From Bryopsis sp. KO-2023 (Eukaryota; Chlorophyta; Ulvophyceae; Bryopsidales; Bryopsidaceae), in assembly GCA_030272585.1 (NCBI GenBank), contig BSYQ01000010.1, positions 2,666,001 through 2,730,000 on the forward strand: 64,000 bases of DNA, given 5' to 3'. This document shows positions 1-17,050 of this stretch, in pieces (within the stretch, counting starts at the first letter, position 1; each line of letters begins with the position of its first letter). The notes below the pieces were generated by a model. That model ran no database searches, was not told the DNA's origin, and saw only the letters and a program-made list of their open reading frames with translations. The position numbers and the translations under genes are program-made.

Positions 1-221
1 TGAGAAGAAGATGGACATGGGACGAAAAAATCGATCGGTATGATTCATCACATAATAAAGGTCTGTGATGTAGTTTCATTCGTTTTTTTTTTTAGCCACA
101 GTTATTGATACTTTTTTGTTGCAAAAATATAAACAAAGCATTTTGAAAGCGTTGGAAAGGTATGTTTCGAATAATAAATGTCGAGGTCTTACTCTGTGCT
201 GAAGGTTTTTTTTCTTCTGAA

Positions 222-2388
222 ATGAAGGAGAAATTCGGCGGTTATCGAGGGGAAGCTGCGTTCGAAGAGGAACTGGCGGCGGCTGTGAATCGAGTGAATT
301 ACAACCAAGGAATGGACATCAATGCATTCGCTGGTGAGCAATGCATGCATGCATGTATCGATGGCATCTGAGCTGAGCAGTGCCACCCACAGGACTACTG
401 CAATTTAGTTTTAGAACTGGTGGATAGCATCTTCGTCTCTTTTTCCAGCGGAAAAGAATCGACATGACGATGTCAAAAAGCAACGAAGCGCTGAGGGGGT
501 TGTTATTGGTCAAGTGGATATTTCGAACAAAAGAGAATATTCTCCTTAGTTAGGAAAGGATTGTGTGTTGTGATCAGGTTTGGTGTCTTACTTGCCGGCC
601 GCAGATAGCAATCTGTTTGTGTTGAAGAATGGAATCGATGAGGTGCCCAAAAAAGTGCTGGAGTATGTGAATGCAAAGGTGATCTTCACTGCTCGACAAA
701 AAGAAGATGTGCTGCGATGAAATTGTCAAAAAAAAAACCTGCATGAAATGTGTAAATGTCTGGGCCGTTAGAATCGTTATGAGATCTCTGCCCTGTGGAG
801 CTTTTTCCTTGTTGTATGGGTATGCAAGAAGCTGAAAGTTTTTCAAAGGGTGTATATGCCATTTTCAGGTGGTGAATTCCCGGGTTACATCAGTCAAAAA
901 GCAAGAAGATGGTTCAATCAACATCGAGACGAGGGCAAAAGAGGGAGGTAACTTTTAACTTTTTTTTTTCTTTCCAACATTTTTTTTTCGAACCTTTTTT
1001 TTGGTTTGTTTAAGTCGACCTTCGAATGCTCGAAACACTGCAGATCTGTTTTGGTTTTTTTTTTCCGTCTTTCGTGAGTCTTGCTTATTGTTTTGTTTAT
1101 CTGCATGTGTTTTTTTGGGCAATTCCTTCCCATGATTGGGGGCTAAAAAAACTTTTTTTCTGCACAGAACAAAAAGGAAGGAAAAAAAGGTTTCTTTTTT
1201 TTCCCTTTTTTTATCTCTTTTTTTTTTCGTCATCTGCTGTTGCACTTTCTGTTTGTAAACCTGAGCAGCAGTTTATTTTTTTGGTTTTGATCCTGAAGCA
1301 GATCCAGTTTTGCACGATTCTTACGATGCTGTCATCGTCGCAACTCCCCTGGAAATGTTTGAAGCTGCTTTCTCCGGTTTTGATATGCCAAAAATTCCGT
1401 CAAGGCAATTTCAAACCACCGTGACAACTTATGTTAGGGTGAGTTTCGTCTCTTTCCCCCTTTCCCCAAATCACCCAAAAATAATAAAAAGAAAAGGAAA
1501 ACAAAAACAATTTTCAGTTTCCTGGATGTTTCAATATTATCTTCGAAAGGCATGTTCGACCATGGAATTTTTTATTCTTTTTGGGAAAAGTGTGAAGAAC
1601 GATTGCATTCGGCGCTTGAACAAACTCTTTTGATCTCTTTTGGGGGAATTTTAACCCCACCGTTGCGTTTTCCATTATTTCCTTCGTGGTTCTCATTTTT
1701 CTTCTTTTTTTTTGCTGGAAAACCAGGGCAAGCTGAAAAGCAAATACTTCAACGCAGACTGGCTGCCAAAAAAATCTGCTGTGTTCGTCACTGAACACGC
1801 AAAAACTCCCTTCTCCAGTGTTGCCTTCAAAGAGCAGTTTTCCGATGGCACTCAGCTTTTCAAGGTGACAAATGAAATTCTATTTGTTTAAAAGAACAAG
1901 CAGTGTAGATCCGGATTTTTTTCCCATCAACATTTGATCATCTGCCAGATCGATCGATTATTTAAAAAAAACCCAAAAACTGCAATGCCACTCTTCTTTC
2001 TTTCTGGTTTTTTCGTTTTTTTTTAATTCAAACTAAATTAAGTTCCTCTCCTTGTTTGAAAACATAGGTATGTGTGTGTGTCTGTCTGTCTGGATGACAA
2101 ATTTCTGTTGCTTTTCGTTTCTAGATTTTTTCCTCTGAGGCCCCTTCCAAATCCGTTTTGTCAGACATGTTCGAGAAACCCGAAATCGTTTCTCAGAGGG
2201 AGTGGCTGGCCTACCCTGTGTTCGACCCCCCCGAGACGTTTTCGCCTTTCGTTTTCACCCCTGGAATTTTCTACAACAACGCCATAGAAAACTCGGCCTC
2301 AGCCCTGGAAATGTCAGCCATAGCTGGAAAGAATTCAGCAAACCTGTCGGTGAAATACCTTAGGGAAAAATTTTCAGAGTCTTGGTGA
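222..2388 (+). CDS. Prenylcysteine oxidase (PCYOX) family protein, 5' end outside window
   Basis: FAD-dependent thioether oxidase family that degrades prenylcysteines released from prenylated proteins, normally in lysosome/vacuole. Exons read as about 222..333, 605..678, 869..947, 1302..1438, 1727..1864 and 2125..2388 (stop TGA). Family signatures are RVNYNQGMDINAF in the first exon, SYDAVIVATPLEM (the Rossmann-type D-x-V-x-V-A-T-P segment) in the fourth, and a C-terminal block with WLAYPVFDPPE and SALEMSAIAGKN, which matches the conserved end of PCYOX1. The last four junctions keep phase. The N-terminal FAD-binding half lies left of the window. Between 333 and 605 the family's conserved Gly-rich stretch (roughly 17 residues) is not obvious; a 39-nt in-phase exon at 381..419 is possible but does not resemble it. 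Family assignment is firm; the second and third junctions are not. Confidence 0.85.
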
Positions 2389-2994
2389 ACTGAGGATGAG
2401 GAGGGAGTTGGGAGGGGGGGGGGAGATTCCAAGAATAATGACTTGTGTACATGAACTGTTAGAATGAACTGTCAGAATTAAGCAGACTGCCAAACCCAGC
2501 TCGTGGCCTAATGAGGTTTTCGCTCCCTGTAAGTTTGAATTGAAATATGATGCTTGTTATACTCACAAGAAGCCAATGCATGACACTCATGATATTTGGA
2601 TGTGCTCAAAAGGCCACCCACTGTCCAAACATCAATCAATTATGTAACTATGTTTGTCTGTCTGTCTTGCCAAACATCAGATAAGCTTCGGCTTTGAAAT
2701 TCCTATCGGAAAACCTCTCCCTCCTTAATCATACATTTCCTTTTTCTCGTTCCGGAATGAACCGTGCTCAGAGACGTCATACAATCAAGCGAAATATCCA
2801 AACATGAATTCGAACATGGGGGCATTGAGCCAACCACACAGCGAACGAACGAGTTTTGTTTGTTTGTAATCGTGTTTCAATCGTAGTCATCCCTTTCGGT
2901 ATGTTAAACCGAAATATGCTGGTGAACACCATCAGAGGTCGACCAGCGCTGCGAGGGATTAGGGAAAGCACAGTGTACACGAGGGGTGCCCACC
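2389..2994. other. Intergenic region between prenylcysteine oxidase and cathepsin genes
   Basis: About 600 bp with no coding exon that I can support. It should hold the 3' UTR of the upstream gene and the promoter/5' UTR of the cathepsin gene. It contains a G-run near 2415 and no clear TATA box. Confidence 0.6.
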
Positions 2995-8797
<5,803 letters not shown>

Positions 8798-9256
8798 ATT
8801 TTTTTTTGAAAATATATGTCATTAAGGAAGCAGTGAATTAGTCGAGGGTTCACATCGAGCCCTGGTGTTTTTTTTTCCCTTACAATCAATTTTTTTTCTT
8901 AGTAGTTGGAGGTCATCCCGAAGCAATCACAAGAATTTCTTAGGAAAAAAAGGTGTCCTGGTTAAGCATAATGTTAGATGAGTTGTGCAAAATGGTGTGG
9001 ATCGAAGGGAACAGTTAAATTCATGTCTTTGTACTGTAATCAAGCAACCCAACTCTTGGAATTGGGATTGCATGAGCAGTTTTGATGCATCGAGGTCTAA
9101 ATTTGAATGGAATAACGTTCACCTATCTGTGGGTGCATTTATTGGAATATAATAGTAACCTTGAAAAGTCCAGAGAATGAGTGTATCATCTCATGCACAG
9201 AGGACCCTGATCATTGAGTGCTGTATTGAGGGATGCGAGTGGGCATGCAGTGTGTA

Positions 9257-9298
9257 ATTTGGTGTCTACCAGACACCAAATCGTTTTAGTAAAACGAT
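9257..9298. repeat. Two adjacent short-loop hairpins
   Basis: ATTTGGTGTCT-ACC-AGACACCAAAT (11-bp arms, 3-nt loop, 9257-9281) overlaps ATCGTTTT-AGT-AAAACGAT (8-bp arms, 3-nt loop, 9280-9298). Both are perfect. No flanking ORF explains them. Confidence 0.85.
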
Positions 9299-9499
9299 GT
9301 TTTGGTGAGGAATCGACCAACGTTTATTGTGTTGCTCGCTCCCCCTCGGTTCCAGCTTCTCTTGAAATTATGTGGACGACCACCCTCTTTTTCCCAATTT
9401 GAACTTCTCAGGGAGCCAGCAGCCTTTTTTTTTCTTTGCTGCACGTAAACGAATGGAGATGATCTAATTGACTGAACTGTTTCTCAACTACAAACTCAG

Positions 9500-9822
9500 G
9501 CTTCAGTTGCTGATGTTGCGACAACTTCGCGGCGTGGTCACGTGCACAAAGCAGTCTTGTGCATGAAAAGTGACATGCGTCAAAACGAAGGCAGCACTGA
9601 GGTCCAACGTAGCTGGACGATGAACGACGAGGGCTCAAAAGAACACCGAAACCTGGTAGGTCGCTCGATTTTCTCAAGCATGGAGCGTCCATGGGGCGTT
9701 GATCTTTGCAGTATTGTTCTTCGCTTCCCTTTCCGGATCCTATCATGCGCAGCCAAACTCTGGCAAGTACCCTCAGCCAATCGGGGTGGGGTCTTGATTC
9801 GTCAAGAAACAGCATCCGTTGA
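9500..9822 (+). CDS. Possible two-exon coding unit of unknown function
   Basis: A 156-nt segment (9500..9655) is open in one frame and flanked by a CTCAG acceptor and a CTG/GTAGGT donor. It reads ASVADVATTSRRGHVHK and onward, with mixed charged residues that look like real protein. A phase-0 second exon after TTTGCAG (9712..9822) would add 36 residues and a TGA stop. No start exon is identified upstream and no family is recognised. It may be a fragment of a larger gene or a chance open stretch. Confidence 0.25.
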
Positions 9823-11884
9823 TCGCGTTGTCGGTGGCTGTGCGGGGCCCGCACTGTGGCCAGATCGGCAGAGCGTCTTGGGGGGCAAAATTGTTTTTAG
9901 GGGCGGTCGCCCAAAAAATCAAACTAGACATGATTGGCCGTTGTTGGCGTTTCTGCACCACCTTTTTGTTTTTCTTTTTTGACCACCCAATCCTTTTGGT
10001 TTTTTAGAAGGGGGTGTGTGGTGGGGAGGGGCTGGGGGCTGGCTCCCCTCAAATTCGCACGATCTTCAAAACGACTCGTCAATGTGCTTAGGGGTGTGGG
10101 GTTTTTTTGGAGACAGGGGCGAAATGCAAGGATCTTCCGAGTCGGAAAGGAGGCAATAAATTTGAGCTGGATGAGTCTGCCCTAAAGCTCCTGAAAAAGT
10201 ACTTTTGGACTGCTGCCTATCCAATTCAGTTGTGGGTTTCTCCCTTCCAGAGCTACAGCTGGATGCCATTCTTGAGACGGCAAAGTCCATTTCAGACCAG
10301 GGTGGAGGGGCAGCACTCGGAAGCTATGTCGACAGGAATAATTCTATTCTATTTTATCGAGGAGGAATTGGCAATGGACATCACCCCTCTAAATATTCCC
10401 GTATTATTATTCGCCGCTGTCAAGTTTTTCGCCAGAACAGTTTATTGGAGCAAAGACATGCAAGGTCCCCTGGCACTTTTTGTTATGGGAAAAACGGAGA
10501 TCCTTCACTGTGACAGTTTTCGAGATTTTGATCTGTATGTATATCAGGGCTGCCGTTGAGTTCAGGTTGCATCCTTCAAAGGACAAGCCGCCCAGCTTGA
10601 ACATTATGTGATCCATATATGTAACAAAGATGGTTTTGAAAAAATGCAAGTCGATTCAACACCACAGCATCTCCAGACACTCTGAAATTAAATCTTCCTG
10701 CAATGTGTTTTGAAACAAGGTCAGGATTGAAACAAACATTCCGTGGAATGCGATCAATTTATTACTTTTTTCCCAACAAACCTTTGACTCAGGGCTGTTC
10801 TGCACGGACTTGCTGTGGTGGATGTGGATGGGGATGTAGGATAACCAGCGATATCGCAATTGCAATTCTCAATGCACTGCTTCATTCGATTTTCTTCAGC
10901 TGACCTTACAAAAAAAACACAGTTGTGCTGGAGGATGAAAGAACTCATCGCTTCAACAGCAGGCCTATAGGCGCGATTTTACAAGAAACTATGGAGGTGG
11001 TGATTTTTCTTTAGCTTCCGAGTCAGTCCAGACCATTTTTCATGGGGAGGTTGATATCTGATGGTTTCTGATGGGGTACCTTCTCTACAGTCCAGGAAGA
11101 AAAAACAGAAAGAAGAAAACACCACCTTATTGGACAAAAAGGCGGTTTTTTCCCACTGCTGGTAGAACACTTTTTCATTTTCTTACTGGCAAGTAATATT
11201 TTCCTTCGATCATCCATTTTACCAGGACTGCAACAAAATTCAGCTAGTGCGATCTGCAATCCCTGCCTCTGTGTATTTGCCTTCGGCCGCTTTGCAGGGA
11301 AATGAAGTCCAGCCCTAAATCCTCCACCGTTCTATGGTTTTGCATGCATATGTTCACATGCAACAGTATGAAAAATTCATTCAGCAGGGTTCCAGGCAAA
11401 AGCTTAGGGTCGGTCAAAAGCTTAGTCATCCTCACCTGTCGAGAATACCCTGATACAATCAATGGAACAAAATTCCCTGAGAGCACTCATTAAGAAAATT
11501 AAGAAAGGGACAAAAACCCACAGGTTCAAAAAACCAATCTTGTGATGCAAAACCTTCACAGAACATCTGGTGCTTTTACCCACAGACCAATCCAACCAAA
11601 TTGACACACAGCAAGTTTCAAAAAGTTGACTTCAGTAATTTTTAATTCAATTTTTTTAGACCTGCGATGTCGACCTCTGAAAGCTGGATCACTGCAAGCA
11701 GGTTGAAAAAATCGAAAAAACGCCAACGCCCAAACTTTGAAATAGTGATGAGTAGGATCCACGTCATTCTGTACCGCAAGCGCAGTCGTTCGACGAACAA
11801 AGCCAGACTCCCCCAGCAATCGCCTGTAGGGCAGGTGATTTTTATTTTTCCGACAAGCGCCAGCGCTCGCGATACCTGGGGGAC

Positions 11885-12135
11885 ATGAAGGGTTACGGTG
11901 GAACGGCTCGCTGCGCGGCGCCATCCGTCTCGGGACGACTGTGCTCATGTCGCGTCTCTGCGAGAAACAGTGCCTCGGTCAGGCCTTGCTCGCAAATTCA
12001 ACCGACGAGCGGTTTTCTCGCGGGAGGCTCCGCGCGGATAACTGCGGGTGGTGCGGGGTTCCTGAGCGGACACACGGGGGAATTGTTGAAACAGAGTTTC
12101 AATGCAGGCGGGCGCGCAGCTTCGAAGGTTGGCAG
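11885..12135 (+). CDS. Candidate presequence exon of amidophosphoribosyltransferase
   Basis: A GC-rich open segment starting ATG AAG GGT. It encodes about 83 residues rich in Ser, Ala, Arg and Gly with almost no acidic residues, e.g. SGRLCSCRVSARNSASVRP, typical of an organelle transit peptide. It ends GGCAG/GTGGAG in phase 2, exactly the phase needed by the acceptor at 12637 (AG plus G, then ATGAGAAGT). Joined, it would add a presequence ahead of [11 protein letters not shown]. The intron would be 502 nt. It is inferred from phase and composition only; a noncoding 5' exon or unrelated GC-rich promoter DNA is the alternative. Confidence 0.45.
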
Positions 12136-12638
12136 GTGGAGATGAGTCATATTGTGCACTTCGTGTGTTTGTCTGTGTTTGGAGCCGTTTGGGCTTCTCT
12201 TGAGCGAAACTCGGGGGGAGTTTGGTTGGAAAGATTGCTGACGCGTTTCACGTCGAAAGGCGTCGCATTCACTGGCGGCACCCGCTTGGAGTGCGCTCCA
12301 AGCATCCGCGGAAAACGTTCAAGACAATGCGTTTTTGTTTTTGTTATTTTGGTTGTTGGGGGGGAGGGGGGGAGCGTTTAGACCATGTGGGGCGATGATT
12401 GAAAACCAATATAGGACATTGCTTTTATGAGTGCTCCAGAATAATTTCATCTGAAGAAAAGAAAGCCATGCATCCAGAAATTCATGATATATGCATACCA
12501 AGAAACTGGCAAGAATATATACGTAATATATATATTTATATATATCCCCTTGGAAGTCGTAAGCGAGTGGCTGCTTCAACGTCGTTTTTGGCGATTTTTT
12601 CTTTTTCAAATGCTTTTTTTCTTTTTTTAAATCTCAGG

Positions 12639-15600
12639 ATGAGAAGTCCTGTGAAGATGTGTGGCATCATCGGCATCTTCAAACACTTGGGAAATTGTAA
12701 CGTCGAGTTGTACGAGGGTCTGTTGATGCTCCAGCATCGCGGTCAAGATTCTGCCGGCATGGTGACGACCGATTGGACCAAATTCAGAGAGCATCGGGGG
12801 AAAGGCCTCGTGAAAGATGCCTTCAGTTCGAAAAAAGTTCTGGAGAAACTCAAAGGTGAGGCCATTTGTGTTACGCCAATCAAATGGATGTTTAGGGAAA
12901 AAAAAAGCAAAAGCATAAAAATAAAATAAAAAAATGAAAGACATGAAAGAAATAACATGGAGGTGACCCTTTTTTAAGCCGGGTTTATTCTCTCCTGTAT
13001 TTTTTGGCGAGTGTGTGGCGATTGCATGTTCTGAACTGGGCGATCAATCTTTCTAATTCAATATTTCTTTCGATCAAATTAGATCTTTCTAATTTGAAAG
13101 ATCAATTAGAATCTCTCGAATTCTATTTAGAATTTCGATCGATCAATCAAGCTCGAAAAAATACACACACCCGCCACACATAAACAACCCTTTCATTTTT
13201 TTCTTATTTTTTTGTGTTTTTCTCGAAGGAAGCAGTGGGATTGGCCACGTTCGATATCCGACAGCAGGGACGAGTTCTGTGGAGGAAGCTCAGCCTTTTT
13301 TCGTGAATTCCCCCTTGGGCATCTACTTGATCCACAACGGAAATCTGACGAACGCTCCAGACCTCGCACGAGACTTGCAAGGATCCGACTCATTTTTTCA
13401 TCGACACCTGAGAACGGGATCGGACTCTGAGGTTAGCAGGCAAGATTATTATCAAGATTCTTTTTTTGTGCCAGATTTTTTTTTTTTTTTCTTTGGAACA
13501 AGGCACACTTATATTGGACTGATATGAATATAGATTGTGAAATAAAAGGCCCCTTCTCGCATTTCGTATGCACAGGTTTGAATAAATACCTGGATGTGCA
13601 TTTTTTATGTTTTTTATCCTTTTTGAATATGGTTCAAGGATGAGAGTTTCATCTTTTCCAAAATTTTCGATTTTAAAAATATCCTGAAGCCCCTTTGATT
13701 CCGATAGCCTCGGTCGTTGAAAGGATTCTCAACTTTTTTCTTTTCCACACTGAAATTCTGGTTCATTAAATTTCAACCATGATTTTTGTATCAGTATATA
13801 TACTTTTTTTGTTTGGATCTTAGGTACTTTTGAATGTGTTCGCTGACGAAATTCACAGAGCTCACCAAGCATGCATACAGGTTGGCCCCTCAATCAATCC
13901 CACAATCAATTTTGACAGATTTTTTCATGGTGAATGAACAAAAAATTTCATTACCTTTCGGATCCTACATGTTCATCTCATCTCAATTTCCCTTGTTTGT
14001 TTTTTTTGAAGTTTTTTTGAAAACAAAATGGTCAAATTTTCGTGTTTTTGTGTTTTGTTTTGCCACAACGCAGCGGGGTTGCGAAAATCCTGGAGATCAT
14101 AAGAAGCAATTTGTACTGGAAGCCGGCGCTGCCTGCATGCGTCGATTCCAGGGGGCTTATTCCTGTATTTCTGTCGTGATGGGGGTAGGCGTGGTGGCTT
14201 TCAGAGATCCAAACGGCATCAGGTAATTCCTGCCACTATGTATTGCGAGAAAATCATCATAGCCACCTTTTCCTCTGGGAAAATTAAGAGAAAAAATGAA
14301 TTATTTTTATTAGTCATATTACATACTCTATCAGTCTTTTTGTTTATTTATTATTTTATTTATTTATTATCAGATAAATATGCTGTGCCATCAGTATGAT
14401 CGTGGAAATCGATCTGGGGGAAAGCACACACTGTAGTTTTCAACATTCTTTTCCCCGTTTTACAACACAGGCCGCTGGTTTTGGGAAGAAGAACATCAGC
14501 TTTGGGAGATGAATGGTGTGTCGCCTCTGAGGACTGTGCCTTCGGACCGATCGGGTTCGAAAGAGTGAGGGATGTCAGACCTGGGGAAATGATCATCATC
14601 GATCCAGAAGGGAACCTCACGAGCAGCCAATGCGTCGATGGAAGGCTCAACCCATGCATTTTCGAATACATCTATCTCTCCAGGCCTGATTCCGTTTTGA
14701 ACGACATTTCGGTGTACAATTATCAGCTTGCGCTGGGAACTCGCCTTGCTAAAAGAATCGGGTAAGCATTTCAGCATTTCACATGTCCTGAGAAATCAAA
14801 CGAACCCTACCGTCGCGTCGGTTAACTTTCCTGGATCCATCAACCACCCTCCCCCCCCCTTTTCTTTTTTCCTTCTTTTTCGGTGATTTTTTTGGGATTT
14901 GAGTGGGTTTCTTTTCCTTTTGAATCTATCAGAGAATCAGGGTGGGATGTCGATGTGGTGGTGCCAGTACCGGACGGCTCGAGACCAGCCGCCATTCAAG
15001 TTTGCGCTGAGTTGGGGTTGCCTTATCGAGAGGGCTTGGTCAAAAATCGATACGTCGGTCGAACTTTCATCATGCCAGATCAAGAAACGAGGGAGGTGTC
15101 CGTCAGAAGGAAGTTGAATGCCATGCCTGCTGTGTTTTCTGGAGCCAATGTGCTGCTGATCGATGATTCGATCGTCCGAGGGACCACGATGTCTCAAATT
15201 GTTGATATGGTCAGAAATGCTGGGGCTAAAAAGGTGGGTTTTCCTCGGACAATACAAAACAGGGGGAAAAAGTGTGAGAGGAAAGCAATTTAAAAAAGGG
15301 GAAAAAGTGTGTGAGGACCTGGAGGTGTGATCCAGGTTGCATTTTCCCCTTTGATCTTGATATCCTCGATATCGTGTCTATTTTCACCTGTAATTATTTT
15401 ATTATTATTAATTTATTAATTTATTATTTTTTTAATTATTATTTATTCATTTTTATTTTCTTCTTCTTTTTTTTTTCAAATGTGTTACATCGAGGCAAAC
15501 CGCCCCATGTAGCCCGTCCACTATACAAATGAGTGATATGGGCCCTCCACTCTAATAATAATTGTCTGTACTACCCCTGGCCCGAATTTACTCCCAAAAA

Positions 15601-17050
15601 CAACCTGCTAGAATAAAAAAAATCACCCTTCTTCCGATTCAGCGCGTAAATTGTACATACGAATACAAAATTCCACTAGTACCCGTAACCCAATTTCCGA
15701 AGCAAACATCCCCTCCTGCCAAATCAGGGGTTCCGATGAAAAAAGTTGAACCACCGCGATACTATCCCGCCTGCAATCCTCGAGCCCCGGACAATCCCAG
15801 AGTAAATGGTTCCTAGATCCCAACACCACTCGGTCCCGATGCGCACAAAACCAACAGTCCGGGTCCTCACCCCAAACCCTGTTGTTGTACACTGGGAAGT
15901 TTCCATGGCCCGTTGCGACCTGGGCTGCACGTGCTAATTGTTGTCTCGTGTAATTCCATCGCCACGAGTTATCACGATCCACGTAAGGGGCATCGCGCAG
16001 CTGCCAAAGCAATCGTCCTTTCGCCGTATTACGCCACTGAGCGCGCCAGCTCGTTGCAATCCACTCTGAGATTAAGTGCAGGAGCTCCTGATAAACCGTC
16101 TTGGGCGAGCGCGGTCTCAAATCCCGAGGGAGTTCCCGGAGTTGGATCCACTCCTCTTTTTTTTGGGCGGTCGCATGATCTCGCATCCATTCCCTTTGCG
16201 TTGCTCGCAACACATCCAAGGCACTCGTAAAGTATGGGGTGGTGTTGGGAGGGGCCTCCAACAGATCTCTCCCTGCCCACAGCTCCTTGTAATAGTGCAT
16301 TCCCAATCGATTATGAATCCGAAAAAACGCGGGTAGAATCCGACCCCACGCCAAAGCGGCGTCGACAGCCACCGAGCTGTAGAGTCCTTCCCCCAGGCGC
16401 ACCGCCCGGGCGAGCACTCTGTCTAGTTTGAGAAGGAGAGGCGGGCTGGTGGTCACCGAGGCCCACGATTCACACGCATAGAACAGTTTGGGTACCAAGC
16501 ATGTGTTAGCAAAAATTTGCATGATATTGGGGTGGCAGCCGAATTGGCGTCGCACAAGCTTGCGAACCGTCCCTAACCACTTTTTACCCTTCTTGAAAAC
16601 CGAGTTTTCTTCTTATTATTATTATTATTATTTTATTTTTTTTCAAGCGGATTTCATGCATGCATACACTCAATGAACGATCCTTGGTTAACTCAGTTTT
16701 TTTTTTCTCAAACGCAGGTTTATCTGGCCAGCGCTTCCCCACCTGTGAAATTTCCCAATGTGTATGGTGTCGACATGCCTTCCCGGAAGGAATTCGTGGC
16801 AAGCGGGCTGACGAACGAGGAGGTGCGAGATCGCCTGGGTGCCGACGGACTGATTTATCAAAGCGTGGAGGATTTGCTGGCGGCTGGCCGAGAACTGAAC
16901 CCCACCATCAGCAAATTCGAGGCTTCGTGTTTCACTGGGTCGTACGTCAGTGGGGACATCGACGAGGATTATTTGATGGACTTGGAAACCAAAGGAAGGG
17001 GGGCAAAGAGAAATCGATCTGGGAGGGCAGCCAATTTGGTCGCCTTGTGA
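12639..17050 (+). CDS. Amidophosphoribosyltransferase (first step of de novo purine synthesis)
   Basis: Converts PRPP and glutamine to phosphoribosylamine. Exons 12639..12855, 13229..13431, 13824..13880, 14074..14222, 14471..14761, 14933..15233, 16718..17050; all junctions in phase; 510 aa from the ATG at 12657. That ATG places the Ntn-type nucleophile right after Met (MCGIIGIF), and [22 protein letters not shown] and RDPNGIRPLVLG complete the glutaminase domain. The PRPP-binding loop is [13 protein letters not shown] and the C-terminus has [11 protein letters not shown]. It follows the enterobacterial/yeast PurF pattern, without the Fe-S cysteine arrangement of the plant/Bacillus type. An ATG 18 nt earlier (12639) is in frame, and an upstream presequence exon is possible, which would require processing to expose the Cys. 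Intron 6 (about 1.5 kb) carries an antisense retroelement. Confidence 0.95.
13074..13135. repeat. Hairpin cluster in purF intron 1
   Basis: TCAAATTAGA-TCTT-TCTAATTTGA (10-bp arms, 13074-13097) is followed by AATTCTA-TT-TAGAATT. Related GATC/AATT words recur around them. Probably an AT-rich simple-sequence derivative. Confidence 0.6.
15480..16614 (-). mobile_element. 5'-truncated non-LTR retrotransposon (LINE) 3' end, antisense in purF intron 6
   Basis: A frame of about 330 codons without a stop runs on the minus strand from 16614 to the stop at 15623. It matches the region downstream of reverse transcriptase in LINE ORF2 proteins: [13 protein letters not shown] and [16 protein letters not shown], then a C-terminal zinc knuckle C-x2-C ... 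H-x4-C (CWFCAHRD ... NHLLWDC). The polymerase domain itself is absent, so the copy is 5'-truncated. AT-rich trinucleotide repeats lie on both sides: (ATT)n at about 16613-16640 and TTATTA-type repeat at about 15395-15470, the latter at the element's 3' end, as is common for LINE tails. I could not identify target-site duplications. The long undisturbed frame suggests a recent insertion. Confidence 0.85.

Larger units (their letters stand above)
8798..11884. other. Unresolved region between cathepsin and purF genes
   Basis: About 3.1 kb. The first 450 nt are AT-rich 3' flank. It contains a pair of hairpins (9257-9298), a possible two-exon unit (9500-9822) and a 150-codon open frame at 10107-10559 that I do not recognise and that seems to switch frame near 10250. 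An ATG-initiated frame at 11667-11835 (basic, RLKKSKKRQR) ends at a CAG/GTGATT donor-like site and may be an exon. None is strong enough to call as a gene. Confidence 0.4.

Noticed and set aside
9408-9854. 148-codon antisense open frame
   Set aside because: No motifs, unnatural composition, and overlap with a better exon candidate on the plus strand.
12399-12638. In-frame upstream extension of the purF first exon
   Set aside because: The segment is T-rich intron-like DNA ending in a good acceptor (TTAAATCTCAG); an N-terminal extension would block the catalytic Cys and has no transit-peptide character.
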